Below are positions 38,126-50,578 of a stretch of DNA of 64,000 bases, piece after piece (position 1 is the stretch's first letter; each line of letters begins with the position of its first letter). Source of the stretch: Lunularia cruciata (taxonomy: Eukaryota > Streptophyta > Marchantiopsida > Lunulariales > Lunulariaceae); the NCBI GenBank assembly GCA_948567375.1, contig OX419755.1:46567001-46631000 (forward strand). Reading direction: 5' to 3'. Position numbers and translations under genes: made by a program. Below the pieces are notes generated by a model that saw only the letters and a list, made by a program, of their open reading frames with translations, made no database searches and was not told the origin of the DNA.

Positions 38126-39811
38126 CTTCTTTAGGTGAGGATTGTTGGTACTGTAAGCTGCATTGTGAGGACAATAATAGGTTTGTTTATGGCAGCGAGT
38201 ACAATGCTTTGTCGTCGCTAGGCCAGCTCTACCCACGTCGTATAAGAATTTTGGTCCATGGAACTTTTCCACACACACCGTCACCACATGGAGATTCACG
38301 GTAATCAATGACACATTTCGTGAAGATAAAACCATGAAGTATAGTCCTCACAAGTGGTATAAACTTCCTACTTACTCAAAATCAGAAGTTGAAGATATAT
38401 AAATAGTTGGGGAAACATCTCGGTGAAGATCAACGACTTTTTACACAAAAGACAGGATGTATAACGTCATCACCCTTGTTCGATGCGGTTTATCAATATC
38501 AGGATATTGAGCTTTAATCGCCTTAATACGATCTTCAGACTGCTCGACGGACTTTTTGGAATGCTTGTTCTCCAACTGTCGTACAAGAGGTATGCAGAAA
38601 CACGTGAGGCAGTGTGCAACGTCTGTAGGCATTCCGCCCGTTCTAGTTTTCTCAGCTGTATGTACAGACCTCGTTATTGCCGTCCAAATATTTAGAAGAA
38701 TCTCATGCAACTCGTCCTCGTAGCTGATCACAAGAGCTAGTCTAGAGCCATTTAGTAGGCATAAATGTGACGGTATGTACAATTTGCATGAAGCAAGGTA
38801 AGAATGACTTCTCTATAAACCTTAAACGAGTCAGGATCACTGAGGGAATAGGTTGGCTTGCTTGCCATCTCAGAACGGCAATCGAGCGGACAAACTGGAA
38901 TGTTCGACTTGAAACAGGGAGCATGATGGTAGCAAGGGTTGAAAGGATACGGAGGATTAAGAGACTGGACCTTGAGCTGCTCTCGGTATTGCTCAGTGCG
39001 CATGACGTTGGTGTATTCATCGCGCTTAGAGAAATCGGAAGTCCAAAATCCTTTGTGTCTATCTGGTTGGCTTTCGACGTACATGTTTCTGTCAACGAAG
39101 AGGTCCCCCTGTGCAGAGCGTCTCTCTCAAATCAGTACACCCTAGGCTGCCTAACCTTTACGTACATTGTATATTTTATGGAATCAAAAAGGCCTGTGCA
39201 CAACGTGCAGGCTTCCTTGGTGAGTTCTTTCGCTGAAATCATTTCGAAATTGAGAATACTGAGATCTCTGAACCGCAAAATACTAATAGGTTAGCTCCGT
39301 GGAATCATGTCATGGCTTTTAATCTTGGGAAACTTGAACTAGAAGATAAGCTCCAGACGTACATCAAAAACCCACGGATGTTCCTTTTGGAAAAACACAT
39401 CATTGGTCTGGAAGCCCCACTTTGGGGTCTGTGTCATAATCTGTTTCCCAAAGAAGCTGTCTCTGTCCTCTGCATCACAAGGGAGACTTACTGAGCCAGG
39501 TTTCTAATCTTTGGTTGGTAGGCCGGGCCGTCCGTTCCGGCAAACTTTTACGTCAGAAAATGGAGAAACATATATGCTTGGAGCTTTCTGTTTTCTCTAG
39601 CAGCTAACTTTGAACTAATTAATGCGTGATTTTGTGTACACTTACTGAATTTAACAGGGTATGGAAGCGGCTCCTCAGCAGTGCCGAAGTCGATATACGA
39701 AGATATTTCGAAGACATCTCGAAGCGCCTTTTCGGTTAAAAAACCGTGGTTGATAGAACTGGTGTACGCGAAGGGATCTTTGATCCCCACGCGACCAAAT
39801 TTACAAGCCAT
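38126..39811 (-). CDS. Probable multi-exon gene, protein not recognised
   Basis: Exon-like stretches in order on the minus strand start with an ATG at 39811. Exon A, 39811-39646: MACKFGRVGIKDPFAYTSS, then EEPLPYPVKF, ending at A|GTAAGT. Exon B, 39469-39363, joins it in frame: DRDSFFGKQIMTQTPKWGFQ, ending at GAT|GTACGT. A third near 39250 reads YSQFRNDFSERTHQGSLH. A fourth after CTCTGCACAG near 39110 reads GDLFVDRNMYVESQPDRHKG, continuing FWTSDFSKRDEYTNVMRTEQ. Candidates near 38880-38840, 38740-38700 and 38600-38460 (ENKHSKKSVEQSEDRIKAIK) have uncertain frames. A last one ends at 38126 with HCTRCHKQTYYCPH, a possible zinc-binding cluster. The style recalls soluble axoneme proteins kept in plants with motile sperm, but that is a guess. 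No signal peptide or membrane segment is seen. Joins A-B are good; the others are tentative. Confidence 0.4.
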
Positions 39812-41157
39812 TACAATTCAAATAGCGACTCTCGAGTCAAACGGCCATCCTAAAATGGACGCAAAATTTCAATTCTGAAACACAGGACCGCTTCTACTGA
39901 TCCTAAACTATGATAACAACAAACACGACGTGAACATATTTTGAACCATCAATCAAGGCAACACTTGAGTGCCACAGAAAGGAGCAAAGTCGCGTGGGAC
40001 AAAAAGGAGATACAAAATAACACAAGTGTTGAGACTGATAAAAATGGATTCAATTCCAATCTCGGGACTCCGACCGAGTTCACAGACGAAACCAAAGAAA
40101 ACAGGGCAAAAAGCGTGCAATCGTCACTCGATTCATCCGTGAATCTATCTGGTACAAATGTGTTTTTGCCCTAAGACCAAAGGAAGATCCACTCCTGCAG
40201 CACTTTTCGGTTTAAATCATGATTAGAAAGAACCCACGATTGAAGAGATCGCTTCGGAAAGAACCCACGCGTTCAGGAAGGCGACCCTTCCTCCTCAGAT
40301 CGACAAGTCCAAGGAGGAGTCCATTAATGGCCACAAAAATTGTTCCATAAGAGGGCGATGCCTTCCTTTCTCAACTCTGCCTGGTTTCGGAGGTTCCCGA
40401 TTGGGCCGAAGAATTTGTGCAGCCTCCGGTGCCTCCTACCTTCACATGACGTGAATAAGTATAGTGAACCCCTAGCTGCCATGTGGATATTATGTGGATA
40501 TATTCCACCAGCGTGTATCAATCAAGCTGGCGCAGCAAAAACTTAAGAAGATGTGGACAGAGTGGAAAGATAGGGGAGAGGTCTCCTAATCACGGCCAGT
40601 GCTAAGCACTCGTGCAGTTGTGGACATTCGATCAAGGCCTTCACAGTTCAGATTGGTTTATGTGTCCCGGTGGCCTAAGGGCATTGCTTCCTAGTCCTAG
40701 AACTAAGCCACGTCAGTATACTCGCCTACAATTAATTTGCCACGTAGGACTCTTTATCCTTCTTTTTTCAGCAGAGACGACAAATCCCATAGTCGTCGTT
40801 TCCATTTCTTTCCTTCTCCGTTCGTTCGATCGTCTGCTTCTTCATTGAATAGAGCTCTAAGAGGGGCTCGTAAAACTCTTTTCCTCCTCCGCCTACAGAG
40901 AGAGACCTTGGAGGAAGAAAAAGGCGGCTGGGTGGCTGGCTGATCGAGAGACAGGAAACAGAAAGAAGTTGCGGAGGACGGAGGAGTAGACGAGAATCGT
41001 TCCCCGTTTTGTCACATTTGACGTGACAAAGTTCTAAAAAGTCGGTTCATCTATAGAAGAAGTAGGACAGGAGAAAGAAGAGACGTATATTTTCTCTCAT
41101 TTTGTTCGCTCAGATCTTTGAATGTCGATGGGGGAGAGCTGCTAAGGAGAGGTGTAA
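39812..41157. other. Intergenic region between divergent genes
   Basis: It separates the unrecognised minus-strand gene from NAA35. The right part (about 40750-41157), rich in GAGA and CTTCTTC tracts, is a likely NAA35 promoter and 5' leader. No TATA box or upstream ORF can be assigned with confidence, and no other gene is seen. Confidence 0.4.
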
Positions 41158-44100
41158 ATGGAGGATCCGGGGCTGGCTCTGGATGGGGATGGTGCAACAC
41201 ATGGTTCCCGGATGGCTCAGCAATCAGAAGAAGAAGCAGCTGCTATGCCTGCAGGAGACCAAACTAACTGGGCTGACGCCACCAGCTTTCTGAAAGCTGC
41301 CTGTGATGGTATTTATTGCTGAAGCCAGTTCCTCTTAGATACTCGTTGTAAATTTTAGACCCGAGTCCATTGCCATAAGACTGTGTCGCTTCAGTATCAT
41401 CAGGAAAGGTTCGAAAACTGGTTCTTTCGAGCTCCGAATAAACCTCTGTGTATACCCTTGACATTCTTTGTATTGCGTGCCGATTCCTGAGCTCCCAAGT
41501 AAATATTATGCTGAAAAACAAGCAACGTCAGTGAGCAGCTTGTACCTGCGGAATCGGTCTACAAATGTTGACCTAATTTAAGTCAGCACACCGGAGTGGT
41601 TGGAGGAATCGTCAATTCTTACTTTAATTATCTTTCAAAGAGGCCACTGCGGGCCATCGGGTGATCCACCCAAGATTATAGGGTGTTATGACACGTCCAA
41701 TATCTTCTCATCACGAAAATTGCCGTGCTGATATGGACTCTCGCAATTTTAGATCATATCTCTCGAGCTTGGACATTGCGCACTATGTCCCTGTATGCTG
41801 ACATTTTTATCTCACCTGATTCGCAGACCTTGGAGTGGGGGAGCTTATACATGGCGAGAATTTCAGTTTGTTCGAAGCAATGTCAGCTCTTGAGGTGCGT
41901 ATAGCTGATTGATTCTTACCGAGAAGTATGTTGCTCTGTAAATGGTTTGTTTCCTTCGCGGGCATTAATTTCTCTGTACTTCCCTGTTCATTGAAAGTTC
42001 TAGCGATGACTATCTACTTCTTAATGGTATTCGAAAGTACAACCGTTTAGCTGTCTACTCGCAACAGAAGTATTCGTTAAAAGCATTTTGTCGTTTGCCT
42101 TTCCATCGTCAGATCATGGATCCCAAGATGGACGCCGGTATGTCAACAACCGGATACAAAACTGTAGAAGAAGCAATTGAGAGTGGGGCTGCGCCAGTCA
42201 ACTTGAGTATCGCGCAAGTAATCGACGTCATGGATCATCTTTTATCCTGTGAGGTACTAATTTTTCCAACCTTAATGTATATGACTACCGAGTCGACCAA
42301 CACACAGAATTGGACCTATGATTTTATTAGCTGAAGGGTCGCCATCCTGTCGATTTAGTCTTGTGGTGGGTGAAGCTTTAGCTTCAGCTTCCTTTCATAT
42401 TCACCAGTAGACAGAGGTGCACTGCCCCTCTTCAGATGGTTCCGAACTGTTGCTGTGTTCTGGTCGTTAGAGTATTGCCGCCCTGTCCGAAGTTCTGCGT
42501 TTTCTTTCACAGGACGTTCACAAGAGTATAATTGAACCGTAACGGGTTCATAACGGGTTCATAACGGGTTCTGTATTCCATTTCTCGATGTGGTTTAGAA
42601 GAGTGAATGGTCTTGCTGTTAGTAGGTTTTTGGATCTGCTTGGGTTAAGGGATCTTCAATTTGGTACTCCAGCGCAGCTGACCAGTACCTTTGAACAACT
42701 TAACAGGCAACATGGCACAAGGGCCATTCATTAGCGCAAACCGTGTTTTCATGTTTATACATGTTGAAGCTGGACCGCACTGCCCCGAATGCCTTGTTGC
42801 ATGCTTACTGCAAAATTACACGGGCTACTTGTAGCCTGGTGCGGACAGCCATAGTACTTTCTGACATTCACGAGGTATGTGTCTCTTAAAGTATGTCTTC
42901 TCGTATCTTGTGACTAGCGATAATGTAAAGAATTAATAAAGTGACTGTTGGATGCGGGTCGATGCTCTACAATTTTGATAGTAAACAATGGATGTTTCAA
43001 ATCACAAACAACCACTTTTTGAAATTTAATTTTCTTTAGCGCCTGCTGAGACTTGCAGGAAGAAGATTTCGTGACTTTTGGTTTCGGGCTTCCTCTGGAC
43101 TCCGAGGGTGACAACAAGTGTTTAGCAACTTTGAATTCTGTGGAGGAAGTCGTAGCTCGTCAATTGAGGGGATGCAAGGGTGTAGTGACTGGCAAAAAGA
43201 AGGCTGCGGAAGGTTTGTACTTTTTGAGCAAAATGAGGTGTTATTTCCACAGAAGGAAGGCAATGCCAGTCATGCGGCGGTCAAAAGAGTTCCTGCATAT
43301 GTATGCCTCCTTATTTGCAGCCTGGGGAACTTGTTAGGAAACTGAACGTTCTTCGTTAGTCTTATCTCCCATCCCTTGTGGCTGCAGAAGTGGAACCTTT
43401 ACAGGAGGATCCGATCTCAGAGGAAGACTACTGTGAAGCAGTTCTATCTCGTCTACGATTCCGGAAGGTGTTTGCCTGTCAATGTGCCTCCCCCTTTGCG
43501 GTTTTGGTTCACTATCTCCCGGGATGTTTTCAACTTACTGAGTTGTTTGAGAAAGCTCAGACAAGAGGGTAATTTGTTGTTGCAAACATAGCAGTTGGTG
43601 GACATATAGCATATACAAATGCTTTGTATAGATGTATTTACGTTTGCTTAGATGCTCGCGATTTCATGTTGTTTACTCGTCCGTTGGCCATCTGTGATTC
43701 TCGATTTGTTTCAATTATGCCTTTGCTGCAGGTTACCTTCGATGCATTCTACCTTAGGGCTTTAACACTACTCTAGCATTGTGAATCATGTACATATAAC
43801 CCGTTCCCAGAACGGCTTCTGCTCTCATATACCTATATAGCATATACAAAATTCCAAACTGGCTCTGACTCGCATGTTTTATATTCACTCATGTGCAGTC
43901 TCTCTACCATGCTTTCGTCTACATGGACAAGCCTCTAGGAAGGGGCTCCGAGATGGCGCAGAAACATATCTCTAAAGCTCTTGCAGAGCTTACTGCGATT
44001 AGAAATTCTTCTGGATTTCTACTCGCCCTTAGGCCTTTGCAGGAACCACCAGCTAGTAGAAGTACAGCCTCCGGACAGCCTGCTGTGGGTTTTGATGAAA

Positions 44101-47100
44101 GCGTGAACAGGAGGTTATTGGCCCCCACACCGCCACGCTCAATCGACATACTAAGTTGGAACGAGGTCTGTTCAGCACCGTGGAAGTCGGCTTATTGCCT
44201 TCTGGTCCTCTTTTGATCTTGACTGCAGTTGGTGTTGGACACTGCAACCTGTCGTACTCGCATCAATGAATATTATGCTCAATTTGGTTACATAGACTAG
44301 TTTACACCATCGTCATATCTACTTGTGGGTTTTTCTGAAGATGTGTTTGAAACTTCGAGTCCATGTATTAATCTCTGTTGCCTTTTGGTCCCAGACTTTG
44401 AAGTACTTTGAGCAGCTGCTTCATGACCTGAATCGCATATGCTCATTATCAGCCGATTTGGATCTTGAGGACTTGTTGCAATATATCGTGGACTTTCAAA
44501 AGTCTCAGCCGGATCTTGTTGCTCGAGCTCGTTTACAGGTTCGCATGTTTCCTTCTATCTTGACCCATCTCCTAATCTAGCCTCCATAGTCCTCGAGCTT
44601 CATGCTCATACCTTTCTCTTGTTGTCGTGGAGGAAACTGTTAACAAAGATTAACTTGGCCCAAGTCTCGACTTTAAAGATAGATCTTAACAGTCTTGCTT
44701 TTACCTTCATGCAGTTGCTCATATTACAAGATGGAAAACTTCTTGGTCGAGAAACTGTTACAGATGCCCTTTATCGAGCAATCAAGCTGCAGAACGATCG
44801 CCCTGCAAGAGATACGGAAACATACAACTTTCTGACTCAGTGTGGAAGAGTAAGTCAATCGATTGTGTCCATAACAAAGAGGGAGAAAGGAAGACAATAA
44901 TTATTGAGCTGTATGAAGCCCCCGAAAGCATGATAACAAACCATCGTAAAGTCAATCTTCTGATATTTACTCTTTGGGTGTTCGAATGTTTGAGATCGAT
45001 CAAGGAAAGTCCTTCTTTGATGATAGTTAGATTATCTGGTCCTTTTCATTCAGCACCACAAGCCTACATGTCTATCGACAAGTGCCTTTATAAATGATAA
45101 ACAGCGGATGCTCCAGTTTCCTTGTGTAGGCAAATCCCAACAGTCAACGATGCCTTCATGTTTAATTTCCCCAAGAGTACCTTCGGATCTCGGACGTGGT
45201 GGGAGGCCTATTGGCATTGTAGTTCAGTTCTTCCTCGACAAGCAGCTTTCTTATTCTACAAGTTGTTATATTAGTTACTTAACAAATTCGATTGCAGTTA
45301 ACGATGCAGCTGATCAGGACAATGTGCACCAATCCTGCCTGGCAACGGCGCAAGTTAGGAAGGGTCATTCAGGAGTGGGGACTACTTTTAGAGCAGGTAC
45401 TGGACAGTACTTGATCTCGAATGTTACAGGATGACTACCAACTCAGCTCAACAGTGCAACATGAAATGCACATGTTGTTCTGCATCATGCTAACCCCTGT
45501 ATGCAGACTTATGCATGCTTACCTCTCTGTGTAATTGATAGTCATGACTATCTTTACTGGGTTACCATCATATTTCAGAGTCAAGTCAGTCCTGTCAGAC
45601 GTGGGTATGGAACCAGTTTGTTTACGACGGGTTCTGTCTTTCAATTACGTTGTTCTGCTGACCTTTAAAATGCGATATAGTCCACTTTGCCGCCATGGTA
45701 CCAGAATCTAAGATTTGGCTGTCTCAGGCCGAATTTAGTCGTGAGTCATCTATGCGCAAAAGCGGTTTAGGCGGGCATCTAGAGAAGGTGAGTTCAGGGT
45801 GCCATTCCCAACTTGTAATCTTGATCGTGTAATCTCACCCATCAAGGACTCAAACCTGTAGCAACGTATTGACCTGATAACAATCATCCGCAGGTCAATT
45901 TGACTTTGACAGTGTTCCAAAAGTGAGAGGGCACGGTTGCGTTGCATTTGGAACGTCAAAAACATGCTGAAAAATAGTCTCGTATCTGGTTTCTGAGACT
46001 CTCCAGAGCTTCTGTCTTTCTTACTTCAATTTTGATTTGTCATGAAAATTTGTGCATGATTTCATAATTAGTGCCCAGCAGGTAGTGGCATTAAACTTTC
46101 AAGTGAAGAGCTGTTAACGACTTGGTTTGCGACGCTTGAAGATAAATATCTGGGCTCCTGTGCAGGTCGGTTGGACAGACGATGTAGTGATGAGCTGGGC
46201 TAAGGAGCAGTTATGCTGGGTTGTCACCCACTTTCTACTACTTGGGTTTGAGCTTGAACTGTACTCTCCCAACGAGTACTGCATGGTTTACTGGTTAGCT
46301 TCCTTTCGTTATTCCTTTCCCTGAGTTTTGATATGGATCTGTTCAAAGTGTATCCATTAGTAAAACATGATATGAATACTACCATTGAGATTTTGCTAGT
46401 GGACATTTCATTGTGAGAAGTATGTTCATTCTCATTCTATATCACGTTATATCATGTTTGTCTCATGTTCACCTCATCGGAGGTTGTGCTTGTTCGCCTC
46501 TTTTCGTTGACAAAGCAGGTATCTGGATCATGCATTGATGACACTGCGGCACTATAAAGAAGGGCGAATGTTGGACGTGGAGTTGCTTAAGTCAAGTGAG
46601 ACTTCTCCTGAATCAGGTGAGGGTATGAACGCTGGTTTTTACTTTTATGAAAGTGTTATAATCAGTCATGATTGTCTATCTTGTGAAGAAAGTTCAATAT
46701 CCACCGCTACCGCTAGTAGCATCCTCATGTCACGGGTATAAAATAATGGTTCCTTTTGGCATTGTTATGCTCGTCGAATCGATAAGGAAAAGAGCAAGGA
46801 TGCCAAATCACAAGAGACCAACGTAGACAAATGAATACAAGGAACTAATTAGCTGAACTCCATAAAATGAAGGACAAATAAGCCCGGAGAGATAACAAGT
46901 TCGAACTTGCCGCTAATGTGGAAAAATTTCTCATATAAAAAACTATCTGTGGCTTTAGCATGGAAATTCAAAACATAAGGGGCTAGAGTTGGGTTAGAAT
47001 GCATTCAGGATCACATCATGACTCTTTTCGTTGCCTCCATAGGCTCACACGGAAGGCATCGCTTTCTCTGTTGTTATCATCATCAGCCAAAAAGAAGGGG

Positions 47101-49043
47101 AAGAAGAAAAAAGGAGGGGCCGTAAAACCGATTGTCAATAGGGAGATCCGCTTCACCACCAACATTTTACTTCTGCGATGCCATATTGACCTGTTCAAGG
47201 GCTTCATTTGGGTAAGTCTACGATCCACTTGAACCTTGACACTCATGAGCTTTTGAACAGAAACTCGGTACGAGGAGTACTGGCATTCGCCCAGCTACTT
47301 CGGCACTGCATTAGGCACTGATGAAGTCGTTTGTGCTTTCATGGAGGCGTACTAAGACCGCCCTTCTGCGTCCCTCTGTGTTTTTGGTGTTTTCAGGACT
47401 CGATGTGTTCACAGCACATGCTGTGATATAATCGATATTTAGTCCTCTAACGCCGTGCTCTACTTCCCTTGTTCTCTGAGCCAGATCATTCTTTAAAGTT
47501 TTCACACGTTCAGGCTGACTCACAGATCTTCCTCGAATTTCCTTCCCTCGTCCTCTGTGCGATCTCACATTTTCATGTTTTCATTTGTTGCGGGCTGTTT
47601 TTAGGTTCTTCCTCGACTTGCGTTTTCCTAGCTTCTACATGGTTTTTCTACTTGGGGCTATTTGAATCTTTCTCTTCTGGCTCATCCAGTCGGTTTTATT
47701 TCTCTACTGGCACGATTTGTTCTGTTTCCGCTGTGCAAATGCAGGTTATTGGTATATAGGTTTTACTCTTCACAGGTTTTCCAGGTTAGGTTTATTTCTG
47801 CTATCGTTCGATCAGAGGTCTGCCATATTGCTTATTTTACATATCCTGTATATTTTACATACCTTGCATCTCATTTGCATTTAATGAGTTCTGGATCCCC
47901 CGTTCCTCGAACGGCATCTGTCCTCATTTCTTTATATCCATTCGAGCATCCAATTGCTCATATCCCCATCTTAAGCAGGATGCCGAGGGGTATTCTTTTT
48001 AAAATTCAGCTTTCGAGAATTTCAAGTTGGCTTACTATGTCTTTCGAAGATATCTGTGAAATTTTGTTTTTTGTTCTTGACCTTTCAAGTTCCACTAGTT
48101 GAATCTTCAAAGCACTTGAGAACTAATTGTTGGATTCTGAGTGTAAACTTCATCTGTCTGGCCGGTGACCATGGTGTTTTTATCCTTGTTCGTCGACTCT
48201 CAGACTTGGAACAAGGTGTTCGTATGCATAGGATTTTCGCTGTTTGTTACTGGGCTGAGTAAACAGTCTGAGTCTGACAACTACATTTGTCTCTGACTGT
48301 ATTGCAGATGCTTACGGCTCTAACTGCCGATCGCAAAATCATTAATCGTGAAATGATATTCAATACCGAGCTAGAGGTTAGAGTCTATCTATGTACTTGT
48401 TGAAGGAACATACTACTTTCCTTTCTCTAACAAGCGCCAATTTGTGAGCTTTTATGCTGTGCTTCATTTAAGATAGTGACGATGTGTAAAGAGGAACTGT
48501 CTAGAAACTTCTGTTAGAATGGAGAGTCTGATTAACGCATTGTAAAAGTCTTACTCGTGTTCCAGAGATTTACTCAAAGGTTCGAGCTTCTACACAAAAT
48601 TGTGGTTCCAGAGCCTATGACGTATCTGGACTTCAGAGATTCCACTCGGCATAGGCACCACTCGGTAACTTCCCGCGATATTATCTGCATCGAGGTTGGA
48701 CGTCAATTCTTACGGTCAATTGACCTTTACTCTCCATCAATTTGATGGTTGTCGTTGGATTGTGTTGCAGGTCAAGGAACTCTACCAAGTATCATTTGAT
48801 CACTTCGGCGCAGTGCAGCAAGGTGTCCAAGAATTAACTCAAGCAGTCTCTAAAGCCACTAAAATGGAATCTGTAAGCAAGGCGCAGAGAGTTGCTGATA
48901 TTCGCCAAATGGAACAGGTTGCTCTGAGGAATCGCATAGCCTTGCAAATTGCACACCAGGCAGGACCTGGAGACAACCTCCGGGTGACTTTCGAATTTTT
49001 GCAACATCCTTGTTTTGCGGTAGCAGTTGTGAAGAAGCCTTAA
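41158..49043 (+). CDS. NAA35: NatC auxiliary subunit NAA35 (Mak10), complete
   Basis: NAA35/Mak10 is the large non-catalytic subunit of NatC, which anchors the NAA30 catalytic subunit to ribosomes for N-terminal acetylation. Seventeen exons: 41158-41308, 41827-41894, 42113-42253, 42707-42874, 43059-43212, 43388-43467, 43899-44165, 44395-44538, 44715-44849, 45298-45396, 45728-45787, 46166-46293, 46519-46616, 47087-47211, 48308-48376, 48566-48664, 48771-49043. Introns are GT-AG, phases agree, and the total is 2259 nt (752 residues; Arabidopsis is about 700). Family landmarks: [22 protein letters not shown] at the N terminus, [83 protein letters not shown], a Lys-rich KKKGKKKK tract, and [14 protein letters not shown] near the end. 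The start gives an acidic, unconserved leader of about 40 residues before [14 protein letters not shown]. No inactivating lesion is seen. Confidence 0.95.
42530..42582 (-). repeat. GGTTC-family repeat in NAA35 intron 3, tandem AACGGGTTCAT
   Basis: AACGGGTTCAT occurs in three tandem near-copies and is followed by CTGTATTCC. The reverse complement resembles the dispersed family at 1010-1240 and 1700-1750. Confidence 0.5.
43795..43850 (-). repeat. Hairpin repeat fragment in NAA35 intron 6
   Basis: CCGTTCCCAGAACGG at 43801-43815, then CTTCTGCTCTCATATACCTA, is the reverse complement of the left edge of units such as 3680-3720 (TATAGGTATATGAGAGCAGAAG then the hairpin). It is antisense to NAA35. 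Confidence 0.8.
45575..45660 (-). repeat. GGTTC-family repeat in NAA35 intron 10
   Basis: The reverse complement matches 1175-1235 closely, including GGTTCCATACCCACGTCTGA and a following GACTTGACT-like tail. It is antisense to NAA35. Confidence 0.65.
47238..47945 (-). repeat. Hairpin repeat, long copy in NAA35 intron 14
   Basis: It reads as the reverse complement of the arrays at 35.0-37.1 kb. The left edge 47240-47345 matches the 36850-37010 block (CTCATGAGC, CTACTTCGGCACTGC, GGCACTGATGAAGTCG). The right edge holds CATCTCATTTGCATTTAATGAG, the hairpin CCGTTCCTCGAACGG at 47900-47914 and the CTCATTTCTTTATATCCA marker. This copy of about 700 bp joins the two ends and so may define the unit. It is antisense to NAA35. 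Confidence 0.75.
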
Positions 49044-50578
49044 ATATCATTTTTGCTCGTTGGTGATCCCAACTTAGAATCTATAAGAAGGGTTTCTCAA
49101 ACCCGTTAAGGATAGGAAAGGTTAAGCTTTCCACGAGCCTGATGTTGTGGACGTGTTTGAGTAAAGATTTGGAGGTCACTGCCGGTCCTCTCAGACACTA
49201 TTCAACGTAATTAACTTGCTTATATTTTAGCTTTGTTCTTCTGGAGTCACCATTCTCTTGGAGAGAGTTGCAAAAACTGTGGAATCCAGTGTCAACTACT
49301 CAGGCGAAGGAATTCCATGCTGGTTGTCAAGACTTCTGCCCTCGAGTTCAGATATAGATGGCTCGAGCAAATATTACGTCTCTCCTTCAGCGGAACACGT
49401 CAATTTATGGTGGCTGATGCTGACTTAACAGATAGAGACTGCTCAACAGCGAACATAACGTCTCTCCTTAGATGGAACACCTCTAATTCATGTTTGCTGA
49501 TGCAGACTTACAGTCGAATCCATTTGGATGTTTTTCTTGTTTGACAATCTCTACGTCACCTTTGGGGACCCCTTTTCCGTTAAGATATATTGATACCGGT
49601 GGGTACGAACTGCGCTGGTCTTGTGGCTAATCTGTACACGTTTTCGCGAACGGACTTGACTTCATCAGCAGACTGCATGATGCTAATGATTTCGACTTAC
49701 TGGTCCCATCTGTCTTAGACACGTTTGTAGATACGTAGACGATGTCCTGGGGTTAGGTTTTGATCTCTGGAACTTCCCCGATTTCATGTACAAGGTCGAT
49801 CGTGCTAGAGGAGGTGGGATATATTCCAAATATTCCTGCAATTCCCGAACTTACCATGGATCCCACGTTGATTACCTCTACTGCAGAATCAGTCAGGATG
49901 ACGTTCAACATCTTCCGCGAAAAGGAGATGCCTCATCTTACTCCTACATGTCCTCTCGGATATTTCCTCCAAGACAAAGTGGAAATTATGAAATCACAGT
50001 CCAAGAGATGTAAGAGAATGCAGCTCTTAGAAGTCTATCCTTGTTTGTAGGAAACTTGCAGAAACCTTATAAATAACGTTTATCCTTGTTTGTAGGAAAC
50101 TTGCAGAAACCTTATAAATAACGTTTGCTAAGAAAACTATCCTGTCCACCTTATTAAGAAGACCGTGTGTGTCCATTGTTCTACATTGTTTTAAAGAGTG
50201 CAGTGGCTGGTGCAATCCATAGCAGAGCAATCACATTAGGTGATCTTTTTTTGGTTGTTCCAGTTGTGTGTAGACCATATGACTTGCATAGTTTGTATAT
50301 CTTAGGTGTGATAAGGAAGATTTTTCATCTAGACTCTATTGGAGCTTAGTCTCATTTTACCTTCTTTTCTCTTTTTTGTATGGCACGATTTGCATAACCC
50401 GGATATTTTAGTCTCATTTTACTTTTTTTTCTCTCTCTTGTCTTGTATGGTGTGATGTGCATAACTAGTATATCTTAGGTGCAATAGAGTAGATTTCTTA
50501 TAACTCTTATATCTTAGGTGCAATAGGGTAGATTTCTCATATAGACTTGTAAGATATCTTAAGTGCGATAGTGTAACT
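49044..50578. other. NAA35 3' flank with small tandem duplications
   Basis: A diverged tandem duplication with offset 82 bp lies at about 49350-49510 (ACGTCTCTCCTT...GCTGATGC.GACTTA twice). A perfect 45-bp tandem duplication lies at 50036-50080 and 50081-50125. All three frames are open over about 49760-50010, but I recognise no protein. Sequence of the type ATATCTTAGGTGCAATAG.GTAGATTTCT is repeated between 50280 and 50560. Confidence 0.6.

Noticed and set aside
38767-39294. 175-codon plus-strand ORF
   Set aside because: It is antisense to better exon-like stretches on the minus strand that have splice sites; its sequence resembles no protein.
43795-43850. Helitron 3' end suggested by a hairpin near a repeat edge
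   Set aside because: No CTRR terminus at the expected spacing after the hairpin in either orientation, and no AT insertion site visible.
47310-47345. Hammerhead ribozyme suggested by CTGATGA in the hairpin repeat
   Set aside because: The required GAAA after stem II and a cleavage triplet are not in place.
49760-50040. A gene downstream of NAA35
   Set aside because: All three plus frames and one minus frame are open over this short stretch, which is not evidence for any one of them, and no family is recognised.
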